From an uncultured Rothia sp. (lineage in GTDB: Bacteria; Actinomycetota; Actinomycetes; Actinomycetales; Micrococcaceae): a stretch of 64,000 bases of DNA. Within the stretch, counting starts at the first letter, position 1; every line of letters begins with the position of its first letter. Under the pieces are notes generated by a model. That model ran no database searches, was not told the DNA's origin, and saw only the letters and a program-made list of their open reading frames with translations. This document shows, one piece after another, positions 28,191-37,362 of the stretch. Made by a program: the position numbers and the translations under genes. The stretch lies in the NCBI GenBank assembly GCA_946221065.1, contig CAMIIO010000005.1, positions 62,001-126,000 of the forward strand, written 5' to 3'.

Positions 28191-28934
28191 ATGCGGGTTT
28201 TGACGGTGATTCCCACGTACAACGAAAAAGAGAATCTGCCAGTTGTCGTGGAACGCTTACGCGCGGCTTTTCCAAGCGGCCATGTTCTTGTGGTTGATGA
28301 CAACAGCCCTGACGGCACCGGAGAGATTGCCGATGGGCTCGCTGCCCAAGACCAGAATATCCATGTACTACACCGCACCGTCAAGGATGGCCTTGGCGGC
28401 GCTTACCTTGCAGGTTTTGACTGGGGTCTAACTAACGATTTTGATGTTTTGGTAGAAATGGATGCAGATTGCTCCCACCAGCCAGAACAGATGCCTCTTC
28501 TCATCCAAGCTATTGAGGACGGCGCAGATCTTGCTATCGGCTCACGGTACATCCCCGGTGGAAAAACAAAAAACTGGCCCGTGCATCGACAGATTCTCTC
28601 TCGAGGAGCAAACCTCTATACCAAGTTGATTCTTGGAACAAGAATCAACGATATTACTGCAGGCTATCGAGCTTTTCGACGATCAGCATTAGAGCAGATG
28701 AATTTAGATGGTATTGATTCTAAGGGATATGTCTTTCAGGTGGATCTTGCTTGGCGAGCAGAGCAAGAAGGGCTGAACATCAAAGAGGTTCCCATCACGT
28801 TCGTAGAACGTGAAATCGGAGATTCTAAGATGGACGGAAATATTATCTTTGACTCGATGACTAAAGTAACGCTCTGGGGACTGAAATCCCGCCAGCAGAA
28901 GCTTCGCCAGATTGTAAAAAATAAGAGAAAATAA
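28191..28934 (+). CDS. ppm1: Polyprenol-phosphate mannosyltransferase
   Basis: A GT2 family enzyme that transfers mannose from GDP-mannose to polyprenyl phosphate, the donor for extracytoplasmic mannosylation of glycoproteins and lipoglycans. The 247-residue protein is only the catalytic domain: [13 protein letters not shown] near the N-terminus, [15 protein letters not shown], the metal motif [12 protein letters not shown] (DAD) and the C-terminal GDSKMDG stretch. No membrane segments and no Lnt fusion (as in mycobacterial Ppm1) are present. AAGGAG precedes the ATG by nine bases. A dolichyl-type assignment versus another polyprenyl sugar transferase rests on overall similarity. Confidence 0.9.
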   Translation: MRVLTVIPTYNEKENLPVVVERLRAAFPSGHVLVVDDNSPDGTGEIADGLAAQDQNIHVLHRTVKDGLGGAYLAGFDWGLTNDFDVLVEMDADCSHQPEQMPLLIQAIEDGADLAIGSRYIPGGKTKNWPVHRQILSRGANLYTKLILGTRINDITAGYRAFRRSALEQMNLDGIDSKGYVFQVDLAWRAEQEGLNIKEVPITFVEREIGDSKMDGNIIFDSMTKVTLWGLKSRQQKLRQIVKNKRK

Positions 28935-28948
28935 AGCTATAGATACTA

Positions 28949-28988
28949 AGAGAGCCCCGGAAATCGCTTTGTCTTTCCGGGGCTCTCT
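28949..28988. terminator. Bidirectional terminator between ppm1 and rbpA
   Basis: A perfect 15-bp stem AGAGAGCCCCGGAAA/TTTCCGGGGCTCTCT with a 10-base loop lies between the convergent 3' ends, 14 bases from each stop. Confidence 0.85.
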
Positions 28989-29001
28989 ACTGATATGTTT
29001 C

Positions 29002-29340
29002 TTAGATAGCGTGACGTTCGCGGTAGTATTCAATCCGCTGTTGAAGAGTCTCTTCGAGTTCTTCGATAGACCGACGCTCTAGAAGCATATCCCAGTGGGT
29101 ACGAATCGGCTTCTCGTTTGATTCCACTTGTTCGCCGTCGCCATTGACCAGAGTTGCTTCCTTACCGGACTTAGCGGTCCAGGTTTGGGGAACTTCGGCT
29201 TCTTGTGCAAAGGTTACAAAGATTCGTTCGCCGTCTTCAGTGCGGTACTCTACACGCTGACGAGGTGCCGGCTCCACGCCTGCTTCGGTTTCCATAGACT
29301 GTGCGCCCAAGCGCATACCGCGTAGACTGCGATCACTCAT
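29002..29340 (-). CDS. rbpA: RNA polymerase-binding protein RbpA
   Basis: RbpA binds the principal sigma factor and core RNA polymerase and stabilises the open promoter complex. The 112-residue protein begins MSDRSLRGMRLGAQSMETE, the family N-terminus that touches the polymerase and DNA. A central beta domain (residues 27-75) follows, then the sigma-interacting C-terminus THWDMLLERRSIEELEETLQ. The central domain lacks the zinc Cys residues seen in Streptomyces, as in mycobacteria. The gene is monocistronic or follows the SPFH gene after 112 bases. Confidence 0.96.
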   Translation of the reverse strand: MSDRSLRGMRLGAQSMETEAGVEPAPRQRVEYRTEDGERIFVTFAQEAEVPQTWTAKSGKEATLVNGDGEQVESNEKPIRTHWDMLLERRSIEELEETLQQRIEYYRERHAI

Positions 29341-29452
29341 TTTGCCTCCTGCTTGTTTGGTGTGGTTTTCTAGTCCAACGGTTATTTAAATAGTTCTATT
29401 CCGTTAAGCGTGAAAAACACCTGAAAACTCAACCTTCATTATAGGGGGTTAG

Positions 29453-30541
29453 CTAGTGTTTTGTGCTGATGTCCTGACCGTCAGGGATAGAGATACCTGT
29501 ATTGAGCTTGTCAAGCTGAGGGTTGAGATCATCTTGAGTGACTCGAATCACCGGTTTGCTGATTTCCTCATCAACGTGTTCATCGCTAGGGGAGTGAGCC
29601 GGACTTTGCGCTGGATCTGTCGGCAGATTGGGGTTATCTTCGGGAGCAAAGGCATTCCCGAGACCGCGTAAAGCATCGCCTAGCTCTGTGGGGATGAACC
29701 AGAGTTTATTGGCATCTCCTTCAGCAAGCTTTGGCAGAGTTTGTAGGTACTGGTAGGTGAGCAAATCCTTAGACGGGTTTGCTTTATGGATAGCATGAAA
29801 GACTTTTTGTATGGCTTGAGCTTCGCCGTCTGCTCGGAGGATGGCTGATTTAGCATCACCTTCAGCGGTAAGAATCTGAGATTGTTTCTCACCTTCTGCT
29901 CGTAAAATTGCTGCGCGGGAGTCGCCTTCCGCCGTCAGGATCTGTGATTGCTTTTGTCCCTCAGCAGTAAGAATTGCTGCTCGGCGATCACGCTCAGCTC
30001 GCATTTGTTTTTCCATAGAATCTTGAATTGACGCCGGAGGCTGGATTTCTTTAATGTCTACTCGAGACACTCGAATACCCCATCGTCCGGTAGTTGAGTC
30101 TAAGACTCCGCGTAATTCCGCGTTAATTTGATCGCGTGATGTCAGGGTTTCTTCCAAGTTCAGTCCGCCAACAACATTGCGTAAGGTGGCGCTGGTGAGT
30201 TCATCGACGGCATTAATATAGTTGGTGATTTCGTAGGTAGCGGCTTTGGGATCTTTTACCTGAAAGTACACCACAGTATCAATACCTACTACGAGGTTAT
30301 CTTCGGTAATCACTGACTGCGCAGGGAAGGACACTACTTGCTCCCGCAAATCAATCAAAGGAAGAACCCTATCAATGAAGGGTACGGTTACATGAAATCC
30401 AGGGGTCAAAGTGGTGTGGTATTTGCCGAGACGCTCGACAATTCCGGCTCGTGCTTGGGGAATAATCCTGACTGCCTTAAAAAGCAAGAGGGCAATAAAA
30501 ATAATGAGTATGAGCAGTATCAGGACAATTGACAATTCCAT
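29453..30541 (-). CDS. SPFH/band 7 (stomatin-like) membrane protein
   Basis: A 362-residue protein with one N-terminal membrane anchor (about residues 5-25) and an SPFH domain (RAGIVERLGKYHTTLTPGFH to about 180). A coiled-coil stretch follows, in which a roughly 22-residue unit of the form AILxAEGxKQSQILTAEGDx repeats twice and a half (about 187-240), then a Pro-rich disordered tail. Such proteins scaffold membrane microdomains and are paired with NfeD partners, which is the gene immediately upstream (30566-31036). An AAGGAGAA site precedes the ATG. The exact role is unknown. Confidence 0.92.
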   Translation of the reverse strand: MELSIVLILLILIIFIALLLFKAVRIIPQARAGIVERLGKYHTTLTPGFHVTVPFIDRVLPLIDLREQVVSFPAQSVITEDNLVVGIDTVVYFQVKDPKAATYEITNYINAVDELTSATLRNVVGGLNLEETLTSRDQINAELRGVLDSTTGRWGIRVSRVDIKEIQPPASIQDSMEKQMRAERDRRAAILTAEGQKQSQILTAEGDSRAAILRAEGEKQSQILTAEGDAKSAILRADGEAQAIQKVFHAIHKANPSKDLLTYQYLQTLPKLAEGDANKLWFIPTELGDALRGLGNAFAPEDNPNLPTDPAQSPAHSPSDEHVDEEISKPVIRVTQDDLNPQLDKLNTGISIPDGQDISTKH

Positions 30542-30565
30542 GTTTCGGTATTCTCCTTGATGATT

Positions 30566-31036
30566 CTAGAGGGTTTGGGTTTTTGACTGGCTAGGGCTTA
30601 CGTAAAGTGTTGCTCCGTGAATGCTATCGACGATGACGTAATGATCGCGCTCAACGGTGAGTTGGGGATCGGATACACGAGCTGTCCAGGTGTCTCCATC
30701 AAGTCTGGCTAATCCTGAATTATGCGTAATAGGCTCTAAAGATAGAGCTTGCATACCGATAAGCCGATCAGCGTTAGTTTTCGTGATAGGGGTATTTTTA
30801 TGCAGTCTATTCACTAGTGTTGGTCTTAGGAGTCCAAGTAAAGCCAAAGCAGCGCAAGCAAATACAACAACCTGTAGTGGTATAGATGGAACGGCGATTG
30901 AAGCAAGGAGTGCTACAAATGAAGCTCCTGAGAGCATAAGGCAGAAGAAATCGAGGGTGAGCATCTCAAGCACGGCTAGTAAAATGGTTGCACCAAGCCA
31001 GAGTGCCCAGGGGTTGGTGAGTATCCAGGTCCACAT
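30566..31036 (-). CDS. NfeD family membrane protein
   Basis: A 156-residue short NfeD protein. Three or four hydrophobic segments lie in residues 1-70. A soluble C-terminal OB-fold (about 88-150) follows, including the family stretch GMQALSLEPI and LDGDTWTARVSD. It precedes the SPFH gene by 24 bases in the same direction, the usual NfeD-stomatin pairing. GAAAGGAT lies upstream of the ATG. It probably forms a membrane complex with the SPFH protein. Confidence 0.9.
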   Translation of the reverse strand: MWTWILTNPWALWLGATILLAVLEMLTLDFFCLMLSGASFVALLASIAVPSIPLQVVVFACAALALLGLLRPTLVNRLHKNTPITKTNADRLIGMQALSLEPITHNSGLARLDGDTWTARVSDPQLTVERDHYVIVDSIHGATLYVSPSQSKTQTL

Positions 31037-31233
31037 CGATAGATCCTTTCGGTTGTTTTCATTCTGCGTAAATCAATCCGAGATAACAACAGCCCTAGGG
31101 AGGAAATTCAAGGTTTATAAAAAGCCGATAATCTACATTATGTAAAGTAAAGCTAAAAACGACTCCCCTCATCAGGTATATTCATGATGACTTGACGATA
31201 CGTACCATCTATTGAACGATTTGAGGCTTCTTC

Positions 31234-31629
31234 ATGAATCGCAATCCTGTCTCTACTCCCACTTCCACGGCTTGGCGAATAGGCTTTTTCTTCATTGACC
31301 TCATCGCCCTTTTTGTCTTTGCTCTTGCCGGCAGATCTAGCCATGGCGAATCTTTAGCTGGTGCTGTTGCCACTGCTTTGCCATTTTGGGTTGCCTGTGT
31401 AGCAATGTGGCTTATTCCTTGTGTTCATAGAAACCCTCTGCGTTTCTTTCCTGCAACCCTGACTGTTTGGCTGGGTTCAGCATTAGGTGGTCAGCTATTA
31501 AGGGTTGCCTTTGGAGGTAGTACTGCTCTTAGTTTCATCTTGGTAACTATAGGTGTTACTGCAATCCTTTTCTTTGGGTGGCGCGCGGTGGCCTTATATT
31601 TCTCTAAGCGCAAGTCGGCTAAGGAGTAA
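31234..31629 (+). CDS. DUF3054 domain membrane protein
   Basis: A 131-residue protein with four hydrophobic segments. Family features are FFFIDLIALFVFALAGRSSHGE at the start and GGQLLRVAFGGSTALSFILV. No catalytic residues are known and the function is unknown. Upstream is a gene-free stretch of 197 bases from the nfeD start. It converges on trpD, with a weak hairpin between. Confidence 0.88.
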   Translation: MNRNPVSTPTSTAWRIGFFFIDLIALFVFALAGRSSHGESLAGAVATALPFWVACVAMWLIPCVHRNPLRFFPATLTVWLGSALGGQLLRVAFGGSTALSFILVTIGVTAILFFGWRAVALYFSKRKSAKE

Positions 31630-31638
31630 GCATGGCTA

Positions 31639-31673
31639 GGCCTCGCTCTCTGTTTGAACAATAAAGCGAGGCC
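31639..31673. terminator. Possible terminator between DUF3054 gene and trpD
   Basis: A 9-bp stem GGCCTCGCT/AGCGAGGCC with a 17-base loop lies between converging genes. Neither side has a good T-tract. Confidence 0.5.
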
Positions 31674-31692
31674 AGATGATAAAAAGTAAAAT

Positions 31693-32760
31693 TTAGGATT
31701 CCGAAGCGTCTGCAAGAGTTGAAGAAGCGTCGATCCAACCTTCAAGTTTTGCTAGAGCTTTACCATTCTCCAGGGAATCTTTTGCGATAAACAGGGATGA
31801 TTCAAAGCGGTCTTCAAATGATCGACCATTCACCGGTGTATGAGAAGTAATTCCCCCAGCAGCATTGAGAAGAACCGTGTTTATGATGGTTTGAGGTGCT
31901 TCTCCGCGAAGAACCTCCCAGAAGACACGGGCATTGTGGTTAGCGTCTCCCCCTCGGAGTTCCTCGATGGTGCCCAGTTGTATTCCAAACTCCCTAGGAT
32001 CCAGTACATACTCCTCTAGCTGATTATTATTGACTTCATATACTACGGAAGTGGTAGTAGTAGTCAGTTCATCCAAGCCATCTCCCCCGCGAAAAATTAA
32101 AGCGTGATTATTCTTCCTCTGCTGGAAAACCTCCGCAATTTTTCGCGCAACCCTCTCGTTTGCAACGCCTATTGCTGATGATGTAGTGCGAGCCGGGTTG
32201 GTGAGAGGCCCCAAATAGTTGAATGCGGTAGGGACACCAAGTTGCTTACGGACTGGTGCAACATGGCGCATAGCTGGGTGAAACACCTGAGCAAAGAGAA
32301 AAGCAATTCCTGTTCGCTCAAATATGTGCTGAACCTGCTCTGGGGTTGAAGATAAGTTCACGCCCAGTTTTTCAAGGACATCGGCGGCTCCGCTGGATGA
32401 TGAAGATGCTCGATTGCCGTGTTTGATGACTGGAATGCCTGCTCCGGCAATAACTAAAGCACTCATGGTGGAAATATTGACCGTATTGAGTTGATCACCC
32501 CCGGTACCTACGATATCTACAGCGTCTTGTTGTAGATTGATAGGAACTGCCTTGGAGAGCATTCCTTGGGCAAGTGAAGAGATTTCAGTACTGCTCTCCC
32601 CCTTGGTGTGTAAGCCCATGAGAAAAGCCGCGATAAGAACGTCAGAAGCTCGCCCTCCCATGATTTCTTCCATGGCCCATTGGATATGCTGAGGGGTTAA
32701 CTCTTGGCCCTGTTGGATGGTGTTGAGAATAGTTTTCCACTGGTTATGCGTTGAGTCCAT
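31693..32760 (-). CDS. trpD: Anthranilate phosphoribosyltransferase
   Basis: The second committed enzyme of tryptophan synthesis; it joins anthranilate with PRPP. The 355-residue protein has the PRPP/Mg region DIVGTGGDQLNTVNISTMSA, then KHGNRASSSSSGAADVLEKL, the anthranilate region HPAMRHVAPVRKQLG and NYLGPLTNPAR, and GGDGLDEL. It stands alone here, not in a trp operon. No ribosome binding site is visible before the ATG; TAGACT lies six bases upstream, so it may be leaderless. Confidence 0.95.
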   Translation of the reverse strand: MDSTHNQWKTILNTIQQGQELTPQHIQWAMEEIMGGRASDVLIAAFLMGLHTKGESSTEISSLAQGMLSKAVPINLQQDAVDIVGTGGDQLNTVNISTMSALVIAGAGIPVIKHGNRASSSSSGAADVLEKLGVNLSSTPEQVQHIFERTGIAFLFAQVFHPAMRHVAPVRKQLGVPTAFNYLGPLTNPARTTSSAIGVANERVARKIAEVFQQRKNNHALIFRGGDGLDELTTTTTSVVYEVNNNQLEEYVLDPREFGIQLGTIEELRGGDANHNARVFWEVLRGEAPQTIINTVLLNAAGGITSHTPVNGRSFEDRFESSLFIAKDSLENGKALAKLEGWIDASSTLADASES

Positions 32761-32962
32761 AGAAGAAGTCTAAGTTGTTTTGGGTGGAATCGTTGGGCGA
32801 TATATGCAAATTTTGCCATATGGGAAGAGGTGAAAGTGAATTGTTAGGAAGGTTACGCTACGGTGGGAAAATTTTTTACGTCATATATAGCATTTATACC
32901 GCGGTTTTGGCGGCGATGAAGCGGTTATTTTCAACACGATACCCATTTAAGGCCCTCTCCTA

Positions 32963-32992
32963 TTGGTATCGAGACAGTTTTACAGACATAAT
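32963..32992 (+). promoter_or_regulatory. Candidate promoter of ctaE, giving a leaderless transcript
   Basis: TTGGTA (32963-32968) and CATAAT (32987-32992) are separated by 18 bases. The GTG start codon of ctaE begins seven bases after the -10, the usual distance to a transcription start, and no ribosome binding site is present. Confidence 0.5.
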
Positions 32993-32998
32993 GTCTAT

Positions 32999-33637
32999 GT
33001 GACAACTGCAACCCATATCCCAAGTAAGTCGGCCCATCCGACTCTGAATCGCCCCAACACCGTGGCTGTCGGTACTGTTGTGTGGCTCGCTTCAGAGCTG
33101 ATGTTTTTCGCCGGACTATTCGCAATGTATTTCACCCTCAGGGCTTCACGCCCTGATATCTGGGCAGACAACACCCATCATCTGGCTGTTCCCCTAGCTA
33201 CCGTCAACACCATCGTGTTGGTACTTAGCTCGGTAACCTGCCAGTTTGGTGTGTTTAAAGCTGAACAGCTTAAGCCACGTCGCACTGGCTCACTCTTTAA
33301 CTTCAAAGAGTGGGGCATGGTCGAGTGGTTCCTGTTGACCTTCCTCATGGGCGCATTCTTCGTGTCAGTTCAGACATACGAATACGCCAACTTAGTAGCA
33401 GAAGGTATGACTATTGCTTCTTCCGCTTACGGATCAGCTTTCTACATCACCACTGGCTTCCACGCAATTCACGTGACCGCCGGACTCGTGGCGTTTCTCT
33501 TCATCATCGGTCGTGCCTACGCTGCAAAGCGTTTCGGTCATTATGAAGCAACCAGCGCCATCGTTGTCTCCTACTACTGGCACTTCGTCGACGTCGTCTG
33601 GATTGTTCTATTCTTCGTCGTCTACTTCTTGAAGTAG
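32999..33637 (+). CDS. ctaE: Cytochrome c oxidase subunit III
   Basis: A subunit of the aa3-type terminal oxidase. The chosen GTG at 32999 gives 212 residues beginning MTTATHIPSKSAHPTLNRPN, as in actinobacterial homologues; the open frame extends 12 codons further upstream into the promoter. Five hydrophobic segments are visible. Family features are VWLASELMFFAGLFAMYFTLR (with the conserved Glu), GFHAIHVTAGLV and SYYWHFVDVVWI near the C-terminus. It starts the ctaE-qcrCAB run, a standard actinobacterial cluster that couples the bcc complex and oxidase into a supercomplex. Confidence 0.95.
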   Translation: MTTATHIPSKSAHPTLNRPNTVAVGTVVWLASELMFFAGLFAMYFTLRASRPDIWADNTHHLAVPLATVNTIVLVLSSVTCQFGVFKAEQLKPRRTGSLFNFKEWGMVEWFLLTFLMGAFFVSVQTYEYANLVAEGMTIASSAYGSAFYITTGFHAIHVTAGLVAFLFIIGRAYAAKRFGHYEATSAIVVSYYWHFVDVVWIVLFFVVYFLK

Positions 33638-33699
33638 CCACACATTACAGCCATAACCAAACAAATTCATTCAGCACACACAACTAAGGATCAATCGAC

Positions 33700-34494
33700 G
33701 TGAAGGCACTTTCTCAGAAGCGGCGTCATCCGCTTGCAGCCATCGTGTTGCTTGCTCTTGCTTTGCTCCTCACAGGTGGCCTCTACGCAGTTGCCACAGC
33801 TACAAATGAGGCAAAAGCAGAATCTAGCACCACCTACACTGCCACCCAGGTAGAAGAAGGTCAGAAGCTTTTTCTTTCTAACTGCGCAACCTGCCATGGC
33901 ACTAATGCAGAGGGGACCGAGGACGGCCCTTCTTTGATTGGCGTTGGAGCAGCAGCCGTAGACTTCCAAGTTGGCACTGGTCGCATGCCCATGCAGATGC
34001 AGGGTACGCAGGCGCAGCTCAAGCCCGGACAGTTTAATGACGCCCAGACTGAGGAATTAGCAGCTTACGTAGCATCTTTGGGGGCTGGTCCGACCATTCC
34101 TGAAGACGAGTATTTGGACGTATCCAAAGGCGACGCAGCTCATGGCGCAAAGGTCTTCTTGGCAAACTGCGCTATGTGCCACAATGCCGCTGGCGTTGGT
34201 GGTGCATTGACTCGCGGTAAATTCGCTCCCACCTTGATGGGTGTTTCGGAAAAGCATATTTACGAAGCAATGGAAACCGGACCTCAGAACATGCCGGTAT
34301 TCAATGACGCAAATATCACTCCGGAAGAGAAGCGTGATGTCATTACTTACCTGAAATCTCAGGAAGTTACTAGCTCCCCCGGTGGATTCGCTTTAGGATC
34401 ACTCGGACCTGTTGCTGAGGGTGTATTGATTTGGACTGTAGGTTTGCTCCTCGTTCTTATCTTTACCGTTTGGCTTACTTCACGCTCTGCATAA
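33700..34494 (+). CDS. qcrC: Cytochrome bc1 complex diheme cytochrome c subunit
   Basis: The cytochrome cc subunit of the menaquinol:cytochrome c reductase, carrying electrons directly to the oxidase. The 264 residues have an N-terminal membrane/signal segment (about 12-34) and two c-type heme motifs CATCH (62-66) and CAMCH (157-161). Likely distal Met ligands are in GRMPMQM and QNMPVF. A C-terminal anchor is at about 237-258. The start is the GTG at 33700 with AAGGAT upstream. Two hemes replace the soluble cytochrome c, typical of actinobacteria. Confidence 0.95.
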   Translation: MKALSQKRRHPLAAIVLLALALLLTGGLYAVATATNEAKAESSTTYTATQVEEGQKLFLSNCATCHGTNAEGTEDGPSLIGVGAAAVDFQVGTGRMPMQMQGTQAQLKPGQFNDAQTEELAAYVASLGAGPTIPEDEYLDVSKGDAAHGAKVFLANCAMCHNAAGVGGALTRGKFAPTLMGVSEKHIYEAMETGPQNMPVFNDANITPEEKRDVITYLKSQEVTSSPGGFALGSLGPVAEGVLIWTVGLLLVLIFTVWLTSRSA

Positions 34495-34543
34495 GAGTTT
34501 CACACACAATAGTTTTTCAATTTAGAAAGATTTGAGGCAACAC

Positions 34544-35635
34544 ATGGGCAACCATAGTGACGACGTAAGGAAGAATTCCTCAGTCGTGGTTACCTCTCAA
34601 GAGGAGAGCAACAGCAGCTTCCCAGATCCTGGTTTGCCGCATCATGCTTCGCGACTTACTGATGTCGATCCCAAGAGAGCTAACGCTGCAGAGCGTCAAG
34701 TTTCGCTACTATTTATTATTTCAATCCTAGGTTCGCTACTGTTCTGGGTAGCATTCTTTGGAATCAATATTGCCGGTGAGAAGTATGATGTACTGAACAC
34801 CGGCCCCACAGATGCTCTGAAGCTACAAAATCTGTTGCTGGGGCTAGGCATCGCATTTTCTATGTTCGGTATCGGTATCGGCGTTGTGCAGTGGGCACGC
34901 ACCTTGATGCCCGACCACGAACTTGTAGAAATGCGTCATCCCGTTTCTAGCGAAGAAAACCGCGCTGAAGCACAAGAAATTATGGAGACTATTGTTGAGG
35001 AGTCCGGTATCAAGCGCCGCCCTCTGCTACGCAATACTCTCATTGGTTCTGTAATTTTAGCTCCGCTCACTTTTGTAACATTCCTCCGTGAGCTTGGACC
35101 CAATGATCCTTCAGTACTCAAGCACACGATGTGGGATAAGGGCGTCCGTTTGGTTCGTGACCCTTCTGGAACTCCTATTAAAGCTGCGGACGTTACCATG
35201 GGCTCCGCTTACCACGTACTTCCTGAGAACCTCTCAACTTTGACCCATGAAAATGGGTACATTGAAGAAAAAGCTAAGGCCGTTGTTCTTTTGATGCGCT
35301 TAGATCCTTCAGAACTTAAAGTTTCCGAAGGTCGCGAAGATTGGAATGTTGATGGCATCATCGCTTATTCCAAGGTTTGCACCCACGTAGGTTGCCCGAT
35401 TGCATTGTACGAACAGCGTACCCACCATTTGCTGTGCCCATGCCATCAGTCGACTTTTGACGCAGCCGATGAATGCAAGGTTATATTTGGCCCCGCAGGC
35501 CACGCTCTCCCCCAGCTACCTATTGCAGTGGATTCTGAGGGCTACCTTATTGCTCAAAGCGACTTCCATGAGCCGGTTGGCCCTGGTTACTGGGAACGTG
35601 GAAAGCACGTCAAAGAAATGCAAGGTGAGGCTTAA
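34544..35635 (+). CDS. qcrA: Cytochrome bc1 complex Rieske iron-sulfur subunit
   Basis: Transfers electrons from menaquinol to the diheme cytochrome c. The 363-residue protein has three membrane segments (about residues 48-75, 90-112 and 160-178), as in actinobacteria, unlike the single anchor elsewhere. The C-terminal domain holds the 2Fe-2S ligands CTHVGC and CPCHQS near residues 278-300. The ATG at 34544 follows GAGG; a TTG four codons earlier is in frame but overlaps that site. qcrB starts two bases after its stop. Confidence 0.95.
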   Translation: MGNHSDDVRKNSSVVVTSQEESNSSFPDPGLPHHASRLTDVDPKRANAAERQVSLLFIISILGSLLFWVAFFGINIAGEKYDVLNTGPTDALKLQNLLLGLGIAFSMFGIGIGVVQWARTLMPDHELVEMRHPVSSEENRAEAQEIMETIVEESGIKRRPLLRNTLIGSVILAPLTFVTFLRELGPNDPSVLKHTMWDKGVRLVRDPSGTPIKAADVTMGSAYHVLPENLSTLTHENGYIEEKAKAVVLLMRLDPSELKVSEGREDWNVDGIIAYSKVCTHVGCPIALYEQRTHHLLCPCHQSTFDAADECKVIFGPAGHALPQLPIAVDSEGYLIAQSDFHEPVGPGYWERGKHVKEMQGEA

Positions 35636-35637
35636 TC

Positions 35638-37305
35638 ATGTCGCATTCAGTTGCTCAAAAAGATTATGAGGCAAAGACCAATACCGGGCGAATTGCCAAT
35701 TACGTTGATCAGCGCGTGGGTCTTTCGGGAATTATAAAAGAGTTTGGTCGTAAGATTTTCCCTGATCACTGGTCTTTCATGTTTGGTGAGGTTGCCCTTT
35801 ATTGCCTCGTCATTCTGATTATCTCCGGTACTTTTCTGACTTTTTGGTTTAACCCATCAATGGCTGCAGTAGCCTACGACGGTTCCTATGTGCCGATGAA
35901 GGGAACCGAGATGTCAGTTGCTTATGCCTCTTCCCTACATATTTCCTTTGATATCCGTGGTGGACTTCTGCTCCGTCAGATTCATCACTGGGCTGCCCTG
36001 CTGTTTATGCTGGCACTCACTATCCATATGTTGCGTGTGTTCTTTACGGGAGCATTCCGCCGTCCTCGTGAACTCAACTGGCTAGTCGGTTGCGCACTCT
36101 TTATTTTGGGTATTTTTGCTGGCTTTACCGGATACTCCCTGCCGGATGATGTGCTTTCCGGTAACGGTCTGCGAATTGTCGATGGCATTATGAAAGCTAT
36201 TCCGCTGGTAGGTACTTATCTCTCGCTCTTCTTCTTTGGCGGAGAGTTCCCCGGCCTGGCGATTATCAGCCGTCTTTACTCCATGCACATTATGATTATC
36301 CCCGCTCTGCTTTTGCTCTGTGTGGCAATCCACTTGTTCATGGTTGTTGTTCACAAGCACACTCAGTACCCCGGTCCTGGGCGTACCGAGGAAAACGTTG
36401 TGGGCTTCCCTGTGGGACCGGTCTACGCAGCTAAAGCTGGAGGATTCTTCTTCATCGTTTTTGGTATCGTAGCGTTCCTTGCGTCGACCTTCACCATCAA
36501 CGCTTTGTGGAACTACGGACCGTACGATCCCTCCCCCGTGCAGGCTGGTACTCAGCCTGACTGGTATGTGGGCTTCGGTGACGGCGCATTGCGTCTATGG
36601 CCCGGCGTATGGCCTTTCCCCTGGGAATTTAATTTCTTGGGTGGAACCTGGGTACTTAGCGTATTCTTGCCCTTTGCCTTGATGGCTGGCACCGTTATCA
36701 TGAGCATGGTTTTCTGGCCCTGGATTGAACGCTGGGTTACCAAAGATAGCCGAGTACACAATATCCTTGACCGCCCTCGTAATGCTCCTTTCCGGACCGG
36801 CGTAGGCGTAGCAGGTATTATTGGATACGGCACTTTGTTGGTTGCTGCAAGCTCTGACTTGATTGCTACTCATTTCCATGTTTCATTGAATGACGTGGCT
36901 TACTGGTTGCGTACGCTGTTTATCATTGGCCCGCTTCTTGGCTTCTTTATTACTCAGCGAGTTTGTCTCTCTCTACAGCGTAAAGACCGCGAACTCGTAC
37001 TTCATGGTATCGAATCTGGTCAGGTAGTTCAGTTGCCACATGGTGAATTTATCGAGGTTCACAAGCCTTTGGACGAGCACCGTCGCTATAAGCTGGTGGC
37101 TTTTGAATCACCTACGCCGATTCCTGCTCAGCCAAATAAGAACGGTAAGGTAACCTTCTTTGAGAAAGCCCGTGGAGGTCTTTCTAAGATTTGGTTTGAG
37201 GACCGTGTAGCTCCGGTAACTCCTGCAGAACTAGAAGCAGCTCATCATGATCACGATGAAGCCCATGGTTCTATTGAGAGCTCATCGAAAACCGAGCTTC
37301 ACTAA
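35638..37305 (+). CDS. qcrB: Cytochrome bc1 complex cytochrome b subunit
   Basis: The membrane subunit that oxidises menaquinol and holds two b hemes. The 555-residue protein has about eight membrane helices. Heme b His ligands lie in RQIHHWAALLFMLALTIHML and in RLYSMHIMIIPALLLLCVAI followed by HLFMV. The quinol-site sequence is the PDW form (TQPDWYVGFGDGALRLWPG) typical of actinobacteria. The C-terminal 120 residues form a cytoplasmic extension also typical of this group. It closes the ctaE-qcrCAB run. Confidence 0.96.
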   Translation: MSHSVAQKDYEAKTNTGRIANYVDQRVGLSGIIKEFGRKIFPDHWSFMFGEVALYCLVILIISGTFLTFWFNPSMAAVAYDGSYVPMKGTEMSVAYASSLHISFDIRGGLLLRQIHHWAALLFMLALTIHMLRVFFTGAFRRPRELNWLVGCALFILGIFAGFTGYSLPDDVLSGNGLRIVDGIMKAIPLVGTYLSLFFFGGEFPGLAIISRLYSMHIMIIPALLLLCVAIHLFMVVVHKHTQYPGPGRTEENVVGFPVGPVYAAKAGGFFFIVFGIVAFLASTFTINALWNYGPYDPSPVQAGTQPDWYVGFGDGALRLWPGVWPFPWEFNFLGGTWVLSVFLPFALMAGTVIMSMVFWPWIERWVTKDSRVHNILDRPRNAPFRTGVGVAGIIGYGTLLVAASSDLIATHFHVSLNDVAYWLRTLFIIGPLLGFFITQRVCLSLQRKDRELVLHGIESGQVVQLPHGEFIEVHKPLDEHRRYKLVAFESPTPIPAQPNKNGKVTFFEKARGGLSKIWFEDRVAPVTPAELEAAHHDHDEAHGSIESSSKTELH

Positions 37306-37323
37306 CCTCTAGCGAATATATAG

Positions 37324-37362
37324 AAGAGCGGGGCTCCCACATAATGTGGGAGCCCCGCTCTT
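37324..37362 (+). terminator. Terminator of the ctaE-qcrCAB run
   Basis: A 19-bp perfect stem AAGAGCGGGGCTCCCACAT and its complement with a minimal loop, followed by TTACATAG; the stem itself ends CTCTTTT. It starts 18 bases after the qcrB stop. Confidence 0.9.

Noticed and set aside
32775..33002. Forward frame of 75 codons between trpD and ctaE
   Set aside because: It overlaps the ctaE promoter and start, with no family resemblance.
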